NCBI RefSeq assembly: GCF_910589235.1
Contig: NC_060957.1
Coordinates: forward strand, 1,466,598-1,530,597
DNA length: 64,000 nucleotides
Direction: 5' to 3'
Source of the DNA: Vespa crabro
Taxonomy: Eukaryota > Arthropoda > Insecta > Hymenoptera > Vespidae
Part shown: positions 25,661-40,041 of the stretch, one piece after another
How positions within the stretch are numbered: position 1 is the first letter of the stretch
How the letters are laid out: each line of letters begins with the position of its first letter
The notes under the pieces: generated by a model
The model's input: only the letters and a program-made list of their open reading frames with translations
Told to the model about the DNA's origin: nothing
The model's database searches: none
Translations under genes and position numbers: made by a program

Positions 25661-27531
25661 ATGGATGCTTTTGGTGACAATTTTGTAAACGATACGGAAG
25701 TAGATCCTGCCGCAGAATTTCTAGCAAGAGAACAAGATCAATTAGCAGGATTAGAAGATGAGATTCCTCCTGTCTCTATGGCTATCCCAGCTACATCTAC
25801 TAATGGAGAAGGTAAACGAATAAATATCATTTCATTTTTTATTTATTGATTATAGAATTGACGAATAATACCAATCATGAATATTAAATAATATAAAGTT
25901 GTTCTTAATAATTAAACGATAAATTAATTATATTTTATATTTGACTTCAAAAGTGTTCTGTATTCTTAATAATTTTATATGTAATATATTATAATTATAT
26001 TTATTTTCAGTAGAGGATTTATCTGGAAATTTTGGCAGTTTAAAAATTGGTCCAGGTAGTGATGTTGAAGGTAGTTTCGAAATTATAGATACAATTGGAC
26101 AGACCACTGAATCTCAAACACTACCTGCTCTAGGTAAGATGTATACTCATAAGAATTTGATATAAATACAATAATTTAACAAAAAAAAATCTACCTGTAG
26201 ATACAGTAGCATCAGCACCACCAGTAAAAGAGGAACCAGAAAAGATACGAAAATGGAGAGAAGAACAGAAAACACGTCTTGAAGAAAAAGGTATGTGTGA
26301 TAATTAGATTAAACTATAAGTTAACATTTAATTAATCTTAAAAATTATATATTTATTAGATGCTGAAGAAGAAAAGAAAAAAGAAGAATGGAGAGAAGCT
26401 GCAAAGAAAGAATTAGAAGAATGGTATAAGCATCATGCAGAGGCAATTAGCAAAACCAAAACAACTAACAGGTAATTTTTATATTTTTATATATTTGATA
26501 TATATTCTTTAGTTAAAATTTAACATTTGTTCTATTTATAAGTAATTACAGACACTAAAAAAAGTTCTATTTAATATAAATTACTTATATTTTCATCAAA
26601 TTTAATTTAACTTTATATTAATGCAAAACAGAACTACAGGTATATAACTTAAACGTTGTAATAATATTGTTCTTACTCTTTGATGCATTCAGTTACTATA
26701 TTTTTAATTACATTTATTTATAGTAGTTGAATATTATCATATACTTAATTTTAGGCTATCTGAATAAGTATGATATATAGATATATACATACATTATTTT
26801 TTTATTCTGCTTCTTAGGGAATCAGCCAAGTAAGTTACAATCTGTTTAATTGCATGTATATTGCATTATTGATTACATATAGTTGCAATGCATATTGCAT
26901 TAAATTGCTATACAACGTCGCTTTGCTTAGGCAGGTATAGAAAGTTTAAAAATAATATATACATTAAAAATAATAGATAATAATAGATATATAAATAAAA
27001 TTTTAGGATTTTTAATTCTATAATTTTTTTGTAATATTATAAAGAAAGTATTGCATATCATATATTTATATATAATGCACAAAATCTGCCAATATATTTT
27101 ATTATCTTTTTTAATGTTAAAATTTATTATAATTGATATATATTTACTAAAAAACTTGTAATAGCATTTTCAAATGCATGTATACTGGCATCCACTTAGT
27201 AAAAGATAAAAATAATGCCTGCACATAAAATGAACAATGGAATTATGCTTGAATTGTATATAAAAAAAAAAACATGAATTAATAAAAACTCTTATAAAAT
27301 AAATGATATGTGATTAGATATTATAAATAATTTGGCGTTCTTATTAATAGGAATGCAGAGAAGCAATTCGTTGCAGAAGCTGACGAAGTGGAGCCTGGTA
27401 CAGAGTGGGAACGTATCGCGAAGCTATGTGATTTCAATCCTAAATCATCTCGTACTTCCAAAGATGTATCTCGAATGCGTTCAATTATTTTGCAATTAAA
27501 GCAGACACCACCTGCTCCTGTTAATGTTTGA
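25661..27531 (+). CDS. Clc: Clathrin light chain
   Basis: Coding exons: 25661-25811, 26011-26133, 26201-26290, 26360-26471 and 27351-27531; 218 residues. The N-terminus carries the conserved light-chain signature (DPAAEFLAREQDQLAGLEDE). The middle is a charged helix (EEPEKIRKWREEQKTRLEEK and on) that binds the clathrin heavy-chain leg, and the C-terminal part includes EWERIAKLCDFN and a conserved SRMRSIILQLK helix. In the family it regulates triskelion assembly and links coated pits to actin. A 12-nt microexon (26818-26829) may be inserted before the last exon, giving 222 residues. A polyadenylation-type AATAAA lies near 27684. Identity is firm. Confidence 0.95.
26818..26829 (+). CDS. Clc: Candidate 12-nt alternative microexon of clathrin light chain
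   Basis: GGAATCAGCCAA sits between a good acceptor (TGCTTCTTAG) and a consensus donor (GTAAGT). The upstream exon ends in codon phase 2 (AG) and the downstream exon starts with G. Including the 12 nt preserves the frame and inserts ESAK between Arg and Asn (NR-ESAK-NAEKQ). Vertebrate light chains carry neuron-specific inserts in their C-terminal half, so a regulated insert in this region has a precedent in the family. Confidence 0.6.
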
Positions 27532-28553
27532 TAGAATCAAAAGCTCTTACCTTACAAATTATAGGTATTATAAATAACAACATTAATAACAAATAATGAG
27601 GAAAGATGTATGCAGATTCCGATCATATTATTAAAACAATAAGTTGGAAGTGTTCTGTTAATAAAAGATGTACTATTATTGTGAATAAAAGTTATTAATG
27701 ATAAGTAAAAAATGCAATGAAAAAATATTTTCATAAACTTATATTAAAAGGAATCAAAAACTCAAATTTCTTTTATTTTAACTCAATTATCATTGACTTT
27801 AAAAGTAAGTATACATTTGAAAATAATCATTTACTTAGTAAAAATGATATGAATCATTACTTGTTATATTTAGTATCAATAGTTTATTAATTTATTAGTT
27901 ATCTTGACATTATTGTTTACCGAGTTAATCGCAGAAATTATTGTTTTATTTATTGATATTTCTTTGTTTCAAAATAATAGCTTTTTTATAATAAAAGTAT
28001 AAAATGTATAACCTATTTAAATTCATAAATATATACATTATACCTTTCAAACCTTAAAAAGATATAACTTTGATAGAATTTTTCTTTTATTTTTTAGAAA
28101 TATTTATTTTGTATTATTTTTGTTATATATGAAATGGAAATTGTCATGCGTATTACATATATTTCTTACACCACACAATCGTATTACCATCGACTCACGG
28201 ATCAGCTGTAGGGTGTAGATTTGACGGCACGTAAGTCGTAATGTAAAACTGTCAGGGAACAATTGCAACGGAAATAAAACTATAAAATTTTAAATATTTC
28301 AATTGTCTTCCTCAAAAAATATATAAACCGATTTGTTGAATGTATCAACGATTATAACCTATGCGAATGTAAATCTAAAATTGAATTGCTTACTATAATA
28401 TACTCCAGGTATCTTGGTCTGGACAAAGCACTTTTGTGGAATTTTATATGATAAGTACATAGTCACCTGAAGTTAATATTCAAAACAGAATAATTATTAC
28501 ACAGAATTAAATATCAGAACAAATTAGACCTTATTCCTTGGGCTCTTCTTGAA
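27532..28553. other. Intergenic region, clathrin light chain to TMEM62
   Basis: This is AT-rich sequence holding the light-chain 3' UTR and the presumed promoter/5' UTR of the TMEM62-like gene (somewhat less AT-rich at about 28180-28260). I see no gene or structured element. Confidence 0.5.
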
Positions 28554-31500
28554 ATGAAAATAGCTAAATCAACCGTGGCTCTTCTAATCTTTGTATTAAT
28601 GTTATCAATTTTTGTGGCAAATGTTGCCGATCTAATTAATGTTGATTCTCATATATCAGATAATACCTTATCATGCAAAGGCATAGAACCGGTATGGCTA
28701 CAACCAAAGTTATATCAAATTAGGGAATCACCAGATCATTTAATATGGTTTATTCAGGTTAGTTATAAGTCAACAATAAATTGTAAATATTATGATATTT
28801 AATCTTAAAAGTAAACTCTTTTTATTTTAATCAGATGTCATTTACATCATTTTAGATGTAACATGTAGATGTAACATCATTTAAATGTAACATCATTTTA
28901 GATGTAGATTTACATCATTAACTATTTCAGATAACAGACATACATATAAGCATATTTCAAGATCCTGGAAGAATAATAGAATTAGAAGAATTTTGCAATA
29001 TAACAGTAAAATCTATTATGCCTTCAGTTGTCCTTGCATCAGGTAATTTTTATTGTAATAGACATAATTTATATTATGAGTTATCTTGTTATTAATAACA
29101 TTATAATAGAATCTGTAATATAGGTGATTTAACTGATGCAAAAAGTAAAGATAGAATGGGTTCTAATCAAATATTGCAAGAGTGGAAATATTACAGGAAC
29201 ATATTAGAAAACACAAATGTTACAGAAAAAACATTATGGCTAGATGTTAGGGGAAACCATGGTATGAATTTTAATAAAAAATGAATAAAAAAATACGATA
29301 AGTTTATCAACTAATATAAATAATAATCTAACTAAATTTTAATTTTAGATAATTTTAATGTTGTTAGTCTTGAATCAAAAAATAATTATTATTCAAACTA
29401 TTCTATCCAAGGGAAAAAATATCCAAAATCATATATATATAAAGTGACTGTTGGCTCTGAAACATACTCATTTATTGCTATTGATGCTTGTTTGAAACCT
29501 GGCCCAAAGAGACCATTTAATTTTGTTGGTGTTTTGGATGAACAAGAATTAAAAAAGATACAAGAATTAGTAAATATATCCAAAGAAAATAATGCAGATT
29601 ATATTGTTTGGTTTGGACATTATCCAACCTCATGTATATTATCTCAATCTGATACAAGTATCAGAAATATTATAGGTATGTTAGTATAATCTGATTTCTT
29701 TTACTATGGATATGTATTTTTTTTACTAATAATGCATATTGTATTACAGGCAAATATAAAGAAAGCATGGTATATTTATGTGGACACTATCATACTCTTG
29801 GTGGTTCAGTTCCAAATATGTACACAACACAACAAGCTGGATTTCTTGAACTAGAATTGGCAGATTGGAAAGACAATAGAATGTATAATTTTATATTCTA
29901 TATTTTTATACGTTATTGAAAAGTTTAGTTTCACTTTGTGTCTATATTTGTTATTAGGTATCGCCTTGCAGCAATAGACCATGGACAGTTCTCATTTATT
30001 GATATGAAACATCAAGATTGGCCTGTAGTATTGATTACCAATCCAAAGCATGCTCTATATATGATGCCTCGAAAGGAAAATGTAAATTCTATTATTAAGT
30101 CTACACACATAAGGTAATTTTATAAATCATGACAAATAGTATATACAAATGTCAAAGAACGTATAAAAATTAATATATTAATACATTATAATAATATTTT
30201 TATAGAATATTAGCATTTTCAACAGTACCAATAAAAAGTGTGGAAGTTCAGTTAAATAATAAATCTTGGTTACGATGTAAGAACGTAAAAGGACCACTGT
30301 ATGCTGTAAAATGGAATGCTTCAGAGTATAGCAATGGAATTCATCATATTCAAGTTCAGTATAAAATCTATAAAAATCAATATTATATTGTATTTGATAA
30401 AAATTTGATATTACTGTTTATGATTATATATTTGATTATATATTATTATGATTATATATTACTTATATATTACAGGTTCGCGTAATAGATGAAAAAGGAA
30501 GAGAAAAAATTATTATGCAACCTTTTTCACTTGATGGATCACGATTATCTTTTGGTTTTCTACCTAGACTGATTCTTATGTCTAATGTCAGTCGTATTGT
30601 AAGTTATTATTTAAAATTATATTATTAGAATAATTCTTATTGTAAAAACGTATTTATCACTTAAATATTTATTATAATTATATTGAAATATTATAATGGT
30701 AATACTTCAATTTGCTAATTTCTAATACTAATCTAATTAAAACAATTGAAATATTTATAATTAACTTAATCAAATAATTACTATATCTGTTTCCGTAAAT
30801 TATTTAGTTTCAGTTTCTGTTTGGAAGTGTACTTGTATTGATAGTAGCACCTTTGTGTGTATTTCGCTTTCTTCATATACTTTGTGAAGGTAAATAGAAT
30901 AATTATTTTTCATAATATTTTTATATGTCTGTACGAATTAAAATTGTTCTTTATTATTGTTCTTAATTTTATGATTAGCAAAGCGTATGTCACGTCCAAG
31001 GATACGTGTAAAGTTTTTCCGCTGGTGGATTAGGAAATTATGGATATTATCTACTATTGATCGTTTATTTTTCCCTTTGGTCCTTTATGCTTTATATTTA
31101 ATTGTTGGTAAGTTATATATCTTTCATTATATTTGTTTAATAACAGTATGAAATATTAATGTACACAATATATAAATTACAATACAATATACAATACATA
31201 AAATACAAAAATACAATATATAAACAAAATAATCTATAAAAGTATTTATTATTTACTTATATATATATATATAATATTACATTCTATGTAGGTCCATGGG
31301 CGATTGGTGAGGTGATAGAAAATCATATAGGCATAATATTTGCATGGGGTACATTTGTTGGAAATTCATTTTTGCCTGGTGCTTTTACTTATGCATATGG
31401 ATTTTTCCAATTATTTTCTTTTCATTTACCTCTTATGTTACTTTTGGCTCATCAAGCAGATAAAAGGTAAAATAAGACAATAAAAGGAAATTATTTGAAT

Positions 31501-31869
31501 AAAGTATTTTATGTAATATTAAATAATTTTACAGATTGCAAAACACGGAAAGAACATATAAAAAATCATCTAAACTTTATTTGGTTTTGCAAAATGTACC
31601 AATTATACTTTTGATTATAATGCAAGTAAATATGGCTTACTTTTTCTGGCTAGCATATGGAACACTAGCCACTATTTTATGTCCTTTGCGCACATGGAGT
31701 GTTTTATTAGCATTAATACTATGGTATCAAGTCAATGCAATGCCTCAAGCATGTTTTAGGTTTGTAAAATATCATAATATCGTTTAAATTACATTAAAAT
31801 GTTATATATTTTATGTTTTTTTTTATATCATTTAGATCAGCATTATCGATATGGTCTGGCCATGCTTAA
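28554..31869 (+). CDS. TMEM62: TMEM62-like transmembrane metallophosphoesterase
   Basis: Thirteen coding exons: 28554-28757, 28931-29042, 29124-29261, 29349-29675, 29750-29882, 29958-30113, 30206-30353, 30476-30598, 30808-30889, 30979-31107, 31292-31466, 31535-31759 and 31836-31869; 661 residues. Residues about 9-27 form a signal-anchor or signal peptide. A calcineurin-like phosphoesterase domain follows with its metal-ligand motifs in order: TDIH (Asp71, His73), SGDLTD, RGNHD, WFGHYP and LCGHYHTLGG, so the catalytic set looks complete. The C-terminal half has several hydrophobic segments (after VSRIFQFLFGSVL), consistent with a multi-pass membrane protein. The biochemical substrate of this family is not known to me. 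The donor at 30354 (GTTCAG) is weak but the only one that keeps the frame. Confidence 0.9.
28834..28920 (+). repeat. Short degenerate tandem repeat in TMEM62 intron 1
   Basis: Units built around ATGTAACATCATTT and GATGTAGATTTACATCATT recur about five times. It is a local tandem duplication within the intron. Confidence 0.75.
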
Positions 31870-33229
31870 TTTGTACAAAAAATTCTTATGAAATGTAAGT
31901 ACAGAAAATAATAACAAATGAAGGAATTTATCCTTTGCAATATTATACAATTTACTATTTACGTTATTATTTACTATGAGATTAATAAGCATTACTCGCA
32001 ATGCGAGATAAGTATTATTTAAAAAACAATACAAATGGTATGTTATCATTTGTGTCTCAATTGTGAATTGAAGAATTTGATTAGGATTAACTTATCCATT
32101 CAATCACTTGTTATGCATTTGTAATTTTTCATAAATATTTCTATTTATTTCTAAATATTTCATAAATACTTCTAGTTATTCGTACAAATAATATAAACTA
32201 TCTATTTACAATTAATTAAAATATTAAATCTTTAAATGCAATAAATATAGACACAATATTCTTATTTATATATTTGATATGTGATATGGTTTAGAAAAAG
32301 GATAAATTATTGTAGGAATTATATCCACCGTTCTTCTCTTATTACCTCTAAATAATATGTAATTGATGCAATTATCAAGTATGTAATTGCAAATCCTGAA
32401 TATCATTATTCCATTTAATGCAAGACAAATCATCTTCCTTAAAAAACAATCTTAATTAATACTATATATTTTTCTACATGTAATTGTATATTATTATATA
32501 ATATACTATGTATCATTATTTTTTTTTCTAAATTATAGAACTTAGAATATAATATATAATTATTCTATATGTTAATGTAGAATATGTGAAGTGCCATCAA
32601 TGATATTACTAGAATTATCTGTGTCATATATTTATTATAATATATAAATAAGTAGTATGATGTATAAACAATTTAAGGATAATATCTATATTCTAAGATA
32701 GTATATAGATTTATTTGAAATATATTTAATATTAATTTTATGTTAACAAGTACTATCATATTATTATTATTATTACAACTGATGGTACTTTTCATATAAC
32801 AACTAAAAAAGATTGCTGTGCTATGTAAAAAGAAATATTGCTACAGATGTGCCAATAAATGTTGTAGATACAATAACAATTATAATTTCTCTTTATTTTA
32901 TATTTTAACATACACATGTTCATAAAATAAAATAATATAATATTTATACGATAATGAATTAAACAAATATATACCAAGTAAGAAAATATGAATAATAAAA
33001 GTTTAATAATTTTATAATTCAAAATTATATTGAAATTTATAATTAATAATCGAGTATTTCAATAAAAAGTTAGATTGATCTATCGATATTTTCGATATTG
33101 TGCCACATTATAGTGTGAACGTTCGTTTGATTTAGTTCCGATAGAGTGTGTTACTAGTAAGTACTTAGGATGAACTTTTAAAGTTTATTAGTTTTTCGCT
33201 GACTATTTTAAACAAAATATTTTACAAAA
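31870..33229. other. Intergenic region, TMEM62 to NDUFC2
   Basis: Very AT-rich with no convincing frame or RNA. The last 150 nt (about 33090-33180), less AT-rich, probably include the NDUFC2 promoter and 5' UTR. Confidence 0.5.
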
Positions 33230-34126
33230 ATGAGCACTAATCCTAATATTCAATGGGCCTTGGATATACTTACACCCGATCCTGATTATAAACCTTCTCT
33301 TTGGGAAAAATATGGAATGTTAGTTGGAACGCCAATAGTATTGGTTGCAGGAGCATGTTTCCGAAATTCATTTCTGAAAAGACCCTTACATGCAGGTAAT
33401 TAAATTATCATTTATAAATGTATAAATTATTTGCATAAATATTATACTTGAATTTATGTATTTGAAACAAAAATATCAATTAATAATAGACACGATCCTA
33501 ACCTTAATTTTTATATATGTCGATTATGCAACAGAGATATTGCTTTGACTTGGTATTAGTAGCTTTAATTATTTTAATATAGTTTTAGTTAGTAATCATA
33601 GTAATAGATATACGTACATATTGTAAATTATTATATAGTATATACCATCACTTTTGTATTTTATACATTTATGCTATCAAAATTATAATTTTTCGTTCAT
33701 TCATATAATAATTATAAATTTAATAAACAAAATGTACATTTACATTGTAATAAAAATGTGGAAATATATAACTTTAATTTTATATATTGCAATATATTTT
33801 CTTGTAATCGTTATAATTATATTAATCAAATTTGTTTACAGGTCTTCAGGTACATATTGCACTAACAGTAATAGGTCTTGCAGCAGGATATAAAATGCAT
33901 GAGTTTGTTGATAACCACTCTGCAAAAAGAGATCAGATGCTTCGTCATTATGTTATGTTGCATCCAGAAGATTTTCCTCCGCCTGGTAATATGAAATAGT
34001 CTTACAATAAATTTAATTTTCTTGATCTTTCACTGCTAAACATTTTAATGAAATAATATTTCTTTAATTCTTTCAGAACGTAAAAAGTGGGGTGAAGTGT
34101 TTGAACCTTGGTATCCAATTCGTTAA
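33230..34126 (+). CDS. NDUFC2: NADH dehydrogenase (complex I) subunit B14.5b / NDUFC2
   Basis: Coding exons: 33230-33395, 33842-33985 and 34077-34126; 119 residues, the usual size. This is an accessory membrane-arm subunit of mitochondrial complex I. Two hydrophobic stretches fit membrane segments (GTPIVLVAGACF and VHIALTVIGLAAGYKM). The C-terminus carries the family pattern: RDQMLRHYVMLHPEDFPPPERKKWGEVFEPWYPIR read in two pieces, with LHPEDFP and the terminal PIR as in the human protein. If the donor at 33986 is skipped, the frame ends after GNMK; this is unlikely to be functional. Confidence 0.93.
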
Positions 34127-34867
34127 ATAATATAGTTATTTAAACTATATTGTACTAGATCAGTGAGTTATAATTGTAGCTATAATATCTTCTACATATA
34201 TTTTTTTTTTTTTTTGAATATATTGTATAAAAAATAATTAATACATAAGATATTTACCTTATCTTGTGTCACTATGTTCTTAGTAACACAATAAATAAAT
34301 TAATCTGATATGACTTATATAAATTCATAAAAATTACAGAATAGATAAAATAAAGTAGACCTTAACATATAAATTAATTGAACAAATAGTATTTTATTAG
34401 TTTAAGTGAGAATTAAATTAGGAAAAATTCATGAGAATTATAGGAATGTGGAGTATTTAATTGTATATTTTAACCTAGTCTATCAAAATGACTTGCAATA
34501 AAAAAAAAAATCATATATTTATTAAAAATGAAATTTTTGAAAAAATATGTGCAAAGAAAAAAGGTTAAGATATATAACCTTATATGATTTTTATACTGTT
34601 CATAACTATTGAATAATTAATGAAATATAGATATTTCTTAATAGGAATATTTCTTGATACATTTTGGCATTTCTTTAGATAGATATATGATAGTATTTCC
34701 TTGAAATAAACTGTATTATTTATAGGTATTCAGAATTTGTAGACATTCTTTACCAACGAATCAATGACCTTTATCACATATAGCAACCATTTTGATGATA
34801 ACAATAAACAAAATGTAACTTAACTGACAATCATAATATTACACCTAATTTATTTAGCAATACAAAT
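34127..34867. other. Convergent intergenic region, NDUFC2 to chitin deacetylase
   Basis: The 3' UTRs of two convergent genes meet here. AATAAA-type signals lie near 34290. The sequence is AT-rich; I see nothing else. Confidence 0.5.
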
Positions 34868-36962
34868 TTACTTTTTTTCAGGATTATAATTATCGTTGTA
34901 TAATCCAGTACCTTTTGCGTCTCCCAACCAGGGGTATTTATAAGGACATTCTCTACATGTTTCCAAATACCTGTAAAATTATTATATTACATGTAAATGT
35001 TTATTAATGTATGCTTAAATATTTATACTTAGATTAACTTATAAATAAAATCAATCTTTTCTCTTTAATTTACCTAGTTGTAGTGAAGTTGGATTCTGGA
35101 GGCTTAAAGTCCAAAGCACATTTATTTGGATTATTACAAGGTGGTCCAGGAATATTTTCTTTTTTCTTACATGACCAACCTTCAAAATTATTTAAAGATT
35201 TAACTGGTTTTGGATCAGTTATCCAAGTTAATGCTTGTGTGGCAGTCACAAAGTAAACATCTGGTCTGTAAAAAAAAAAGAATTTTATTAAGATATGGTG
35301 AGCTTTAATTATTTATAAATTGTTAATTTTTGAATATCTAAATCTCAGAGAATTTGAATTTAACAGAAACTCAAGTGTTTTATAAAAAATATGTTGACTA
35401 TAAATTAGCATGAAATATATATGACCAATAATCATAGATTTTAATTTATTATTACTATCTGAATATTGATATTTTTATGTTGTATACACAGCATTTTTTT
35501 ATATCAATATTACATTTCCATTCAAATATTACATATAAATAATTTTATACTTACAATGTCACTGCCCAATCAAGAAATTTAGAAAGTCCTCTTTCAAGTT
35601 CCTTTATTTGAAACCAATTAGTATGAAATGGCATCATATACGGTGCTCTATTTTGTTCATAATATCTGTTGAAGTCTTCTTGCAACCAATCAAATACTTC
35701 TTCAGGATCATGATTATGTAAGACACATTGATCTAGATAAGGACAATGTCCACCTTCATAACTCTCAACATAATGTGCATTTAGAGGTAATTCCCATACT
35801 CCTATAATATAAATGACATGTCTTTATTGACTTTTTGATGCATATAATAAATTCTTTATTGTTTTGTAGTAATTGAAGTAATTTTTACCTGGAAATGATT
35901 TAGTGGGACAAGTACCAGCTTTACATTCATGAGGTATTTTGTAATCGAGAGTATATGGCCATATAGGTGTTTTTAGAGGTGAAATTCCAATACTACTATC
36001 ATATATATAACCAAAATCTTCTAATACTTTATATTGAGTATTTCGACCAGGTTTCAAATAAGGTCCTCTCATACCAACGATTTCATTTGCTGAAATATTA
36101 CTAAAATGCTTTAGGATTTCTCGCATTCCAATCATTTCACCGACCCATTCTTCGTAACCTTTATCTTCTAATCCTTTTTGAAGTCTAAAAATAATTGATT
36201 TTAAAATTTCATTGGAAAAACAAAGACAATCGTTCGTTGATCATCCGCATACTTACGATATTGTTTCCGTAGCTATTTCATGACCATCGTGCGCTAGACT
36301 TTGTACCATATTATAATTACAATACTCATGAGAGATGAAAAAGGTACCTTTCAATGGACAGTTGTTTGGATTTAATCGATCTTGTGTAAAAATCTTTTGA
36401 TAATGATCAAAATTATTATGATTTATCGCTCCATCAAATGTCATTATTATCATTTGTGGCGTCTATAATAAATAACATGTATTGAGTCAATTTGAAAATG
36501 TCTAATATCAATGAGTTATTATTTAACTCTGATGAGTTCCGATAAAATATAAAAAATTAAATTCGAGAAATTGTACCTCCTCCGGTTGAAGACCACCGGG
36601 TATAAGCGTTCCATCGCGTGAACAGAAGCAGTATGGAAGCTGACAGTTTGCTGTATCACATCTCTCTGCAAGATCCGTTGGAGGATCCGTTACCGGAGGT
36701 GGAGCTGTAAATAATATTTTTTTTCATTAGTCAATAATGAAAAGAATAAATATGACGTTCATATGGAAAAAGATCTATAAGAATAATAAATTAAAAGCGA
36801 TACTGAAATTAACTTACTCGCAGCAATAGGTCCACAACGGGCTTCATTTTTGAAGGTGCAAAATTTGCTAATATCATCAAAGTGTAATCCCGAAGGACAC
36901 CTATTTAAGTACGGATATCCATCTACACACTGTACAAATACAAATAATAACAGAGTCAATAT

Positions 36963-37019
<57 letters not shown>

Positions 37020-40010
37020 AACGAATTAAATAATATTTGATTATTTAAAATGCAAATATTAGAATAAAATTACCTGATAAAATCTTCTACAGGTTGCAGG
37101 ATCAGCGAAATTTCCATTTCCCTGACCTTCCGGGCATGTGAATTCTTCATCTTTTTTATCTTCATCCTTTTTATTTTTTTGACATTGTACTGCAGCAAAA
37201 AGTTAAGAAAAACATTTTAGCCTTGATGACAAAAAAAAAAAAGAAGAAGAAAATGGCACCTTTCTGTGGTTTACGAAGAGTGCGAAGATTTGTCATTATT
37301 GAGAGATTGAAAATTAAATTGAAAGTAGTCGTATTGGCGAAATGTCAAGGTTGAAGATTTAACATTACTTACAGGATGAATAACATAACTGCTTATATGT
37401 TCCACTTTTACTAGATTCTTTTTATTTATAGTCTTACAACTTCATTACTAAGTTGATCATGTGACTTAACAAGTGGAATTAATTTCTGTATAAAGAATGC
37501 TATGAATATATGCAACGTCAGGTATGTACAATCTATCGGTAATTATTTTATTACGAACCTTCACAATTTATATTATCTAAATGATTTTATTACCAATGAA
37601 GAAAAGTCGTTGAACTCTCAACGGCATATCATTGGCATTAGATTAGCTTCGTTATCAACGGCATCATCTATTATAGAAGATAATTATACTTGACTCTAAG
37701 AATCGTTTAAAGCAATTCGAATTATGTTTATGTTTTCATCATAAAGACTGTAATATGATAGCGTCTATAACGTTAAATGTTTCGAAAGAATAATAGTCGG
37801 CTTATTTCGTAATGAACTGACTAACAATAGGAGGATGCGAATCTATCAACCTGCACGCGATTATACGTGAATTATTCCATTTCGCAGTATTTTTCTTTCT
37901 TTCTTTCTTTCTTTCTTTCGTTCTCTTTCTTTTTTTCTTTTTCTTTTTTTTTTTTCGTCTTCTCTTTTAAATATTCTTCGAAGATAATATCTCAGAATAC
38001 TTTTATTTCTTTATGAGAACACAACAACAGACATTCATCGATGAAGATGAAAGTTACAGTGTGTTCAAGGAAACTTGCAGACAAGCGAAGTAAATGGGTG
38101 AGAGAAATTCCAAAGCTATCAGAAAAGAGGCTTGAGAAAGCGATGAAGAACACGATTGTGACATACCATTATATACATCGAATACACAAGCAAACATATT
38201 AACAAAATTCGTCACTAAAACGAATTATCTCGACGATCGTAAATTTTTGGAAATTTTTTTTTCGCCATTGAATTTACCTTTGCGACACAATTAAACGATA
38301 CGATATGGAATTTGACAATGAATATCATTTGTCTCGAGAAAAATTTCAATCCTTAATTGTATTTATATTGGAAATGTTATATGTTAATACGAGAAAGTAA
38401 ATTCTTGACTAATTCTTAACTAATTCCTTTGATATTATTTTCTAAATAAATATCCACGATATGATATTTCTTTTTATATTAATTCACAGGCGTTCGATTT
38501 GTTAATTTATATAAATCTATTATGAATGATCACAAAATGAACGCAATAGGCGATGGTTTTTTTTATATTTCTTTGTTCGAATCTTTTTTCTGTTTTATAT
38601 ATATATATATATATATTTATATATTTATATACATATATGCATAGATATCATTCATTATTGTGAATATTCAATTATTTTTCTTATTTTCTTTTGGGGAACG
38701 AAAAATGATTTAAAACGTATAAAATGATATATCAACGAAGATTTTTATACAACGAATATATTATACCTATCAATTGAAAATAAATACATTTCGATATATT
38801 CCAACGAAATCGTTATTCGAACGTGTTAAAATCATATGCGTGTACGCAGGCAAGAGAAAGTGACCATCAAGGAAGAGTCTTATGCCTGATTTTATGATTG
38901 TTAAACCAACCTGATCTTAATCCTTGCACTGTTGTAAAACAATTTGATGATATTCCCACGAAACTATGAATATTTATAATAAATTAAATTATAATTACTT
39001 TTAAATTTGAATAAATAACATTTGATAAAATATCTTTCAAAATTTGTATCGATTTAATGATCGATTCAATGATAAATTTTTATATATACACGATTAGAAT
39101 TTTCGTCGGTAATTTTTATTTCACCATTGAGTAATAATGAATACGCATAATTTTTTTTTTTTTTTTTTTAGGAAAATAATCGAGCGATAAATCGTACGCG
39201 TAGATGTCAAAACGATACGTTTACTTGTAAAGTGAAAAGTGAAGGTACCAGTGTGGCAATGACGTTGTACCTAGCAAAGCGTTCAGGTGCAACGTTTCTA
39301 TTCGTGTGTGTATATGTGTATGCACGTACACGTGTTTATCGTTCTTCTTGAATCCCGCTATAATGCCATATGTGTAAGTGGTGGTGTACTTATGTAAATA
39401 TGAGTGAAACCACTGAGGATTCTGTTTTACCAAAATAGCAAATGTTTTTCTAACTGGATAAATGAAAATCATCTAACACGGAAGAGACAGTTATTCTTGA
39501 TCACGATCATTTTTTTTTCTTTTTTTTTTTCTTCTTTAGGATCGAAATGAAAATATTTTTTCATTTTTTTTTCTTTTTTTTTTTTTTCTTTTTTTTTTCT
39601 CTTTTACAAAAATTTCATTTCTTCTTTATAGGCACTTTCGTTAACGGCAATTCAAGTTCCAAGAAATAATTCAATGGTTATAGGTAAAGCAAGAAAAAGC
39701 GTGGAATTCCGATAATAAGAACGATTCGAATGGATAGTGAAATACATTGGAGATAGAAAGATAAGAAAAATAACTCTTTTATTGTAATGAACGTAATGGA
39801 GAACGTATAGATTGGTAGCCGAGCGAAAGAAACGAAGGTACAAAGCGTTAGGCATTGATCGTACGCATCTGCGAAGGAGTGTCATCGATAAGAAAGCTTG
39901 ATGAATCTCGATCGTTCGTCTAGTTTCGTAATTTTCGAAAGGGATTCGTGATGTTTTACGAATTCAGACGACAAGGACGACTGGATCTCGTTTTATATAC
40001 AAGTCGAAGC

Positions 40011-40041
<31 letters not shown>

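Noticed and set aside
26632..26639. An 8-nt segment in the clathrin light-chain intron between AACAG and GTATAT
   Set aside because: Its length is not a multiple of three, so inclusion would shift the frame; the nearby 12-nt candidate is better.
37894..37919. TTTC repeat considered as a possible CRISPR-like or satellite array
   Set aside because: It is a simple tetranucleotide microsatellite without spacers; no CRISPR array exists in this eukaryotic window.
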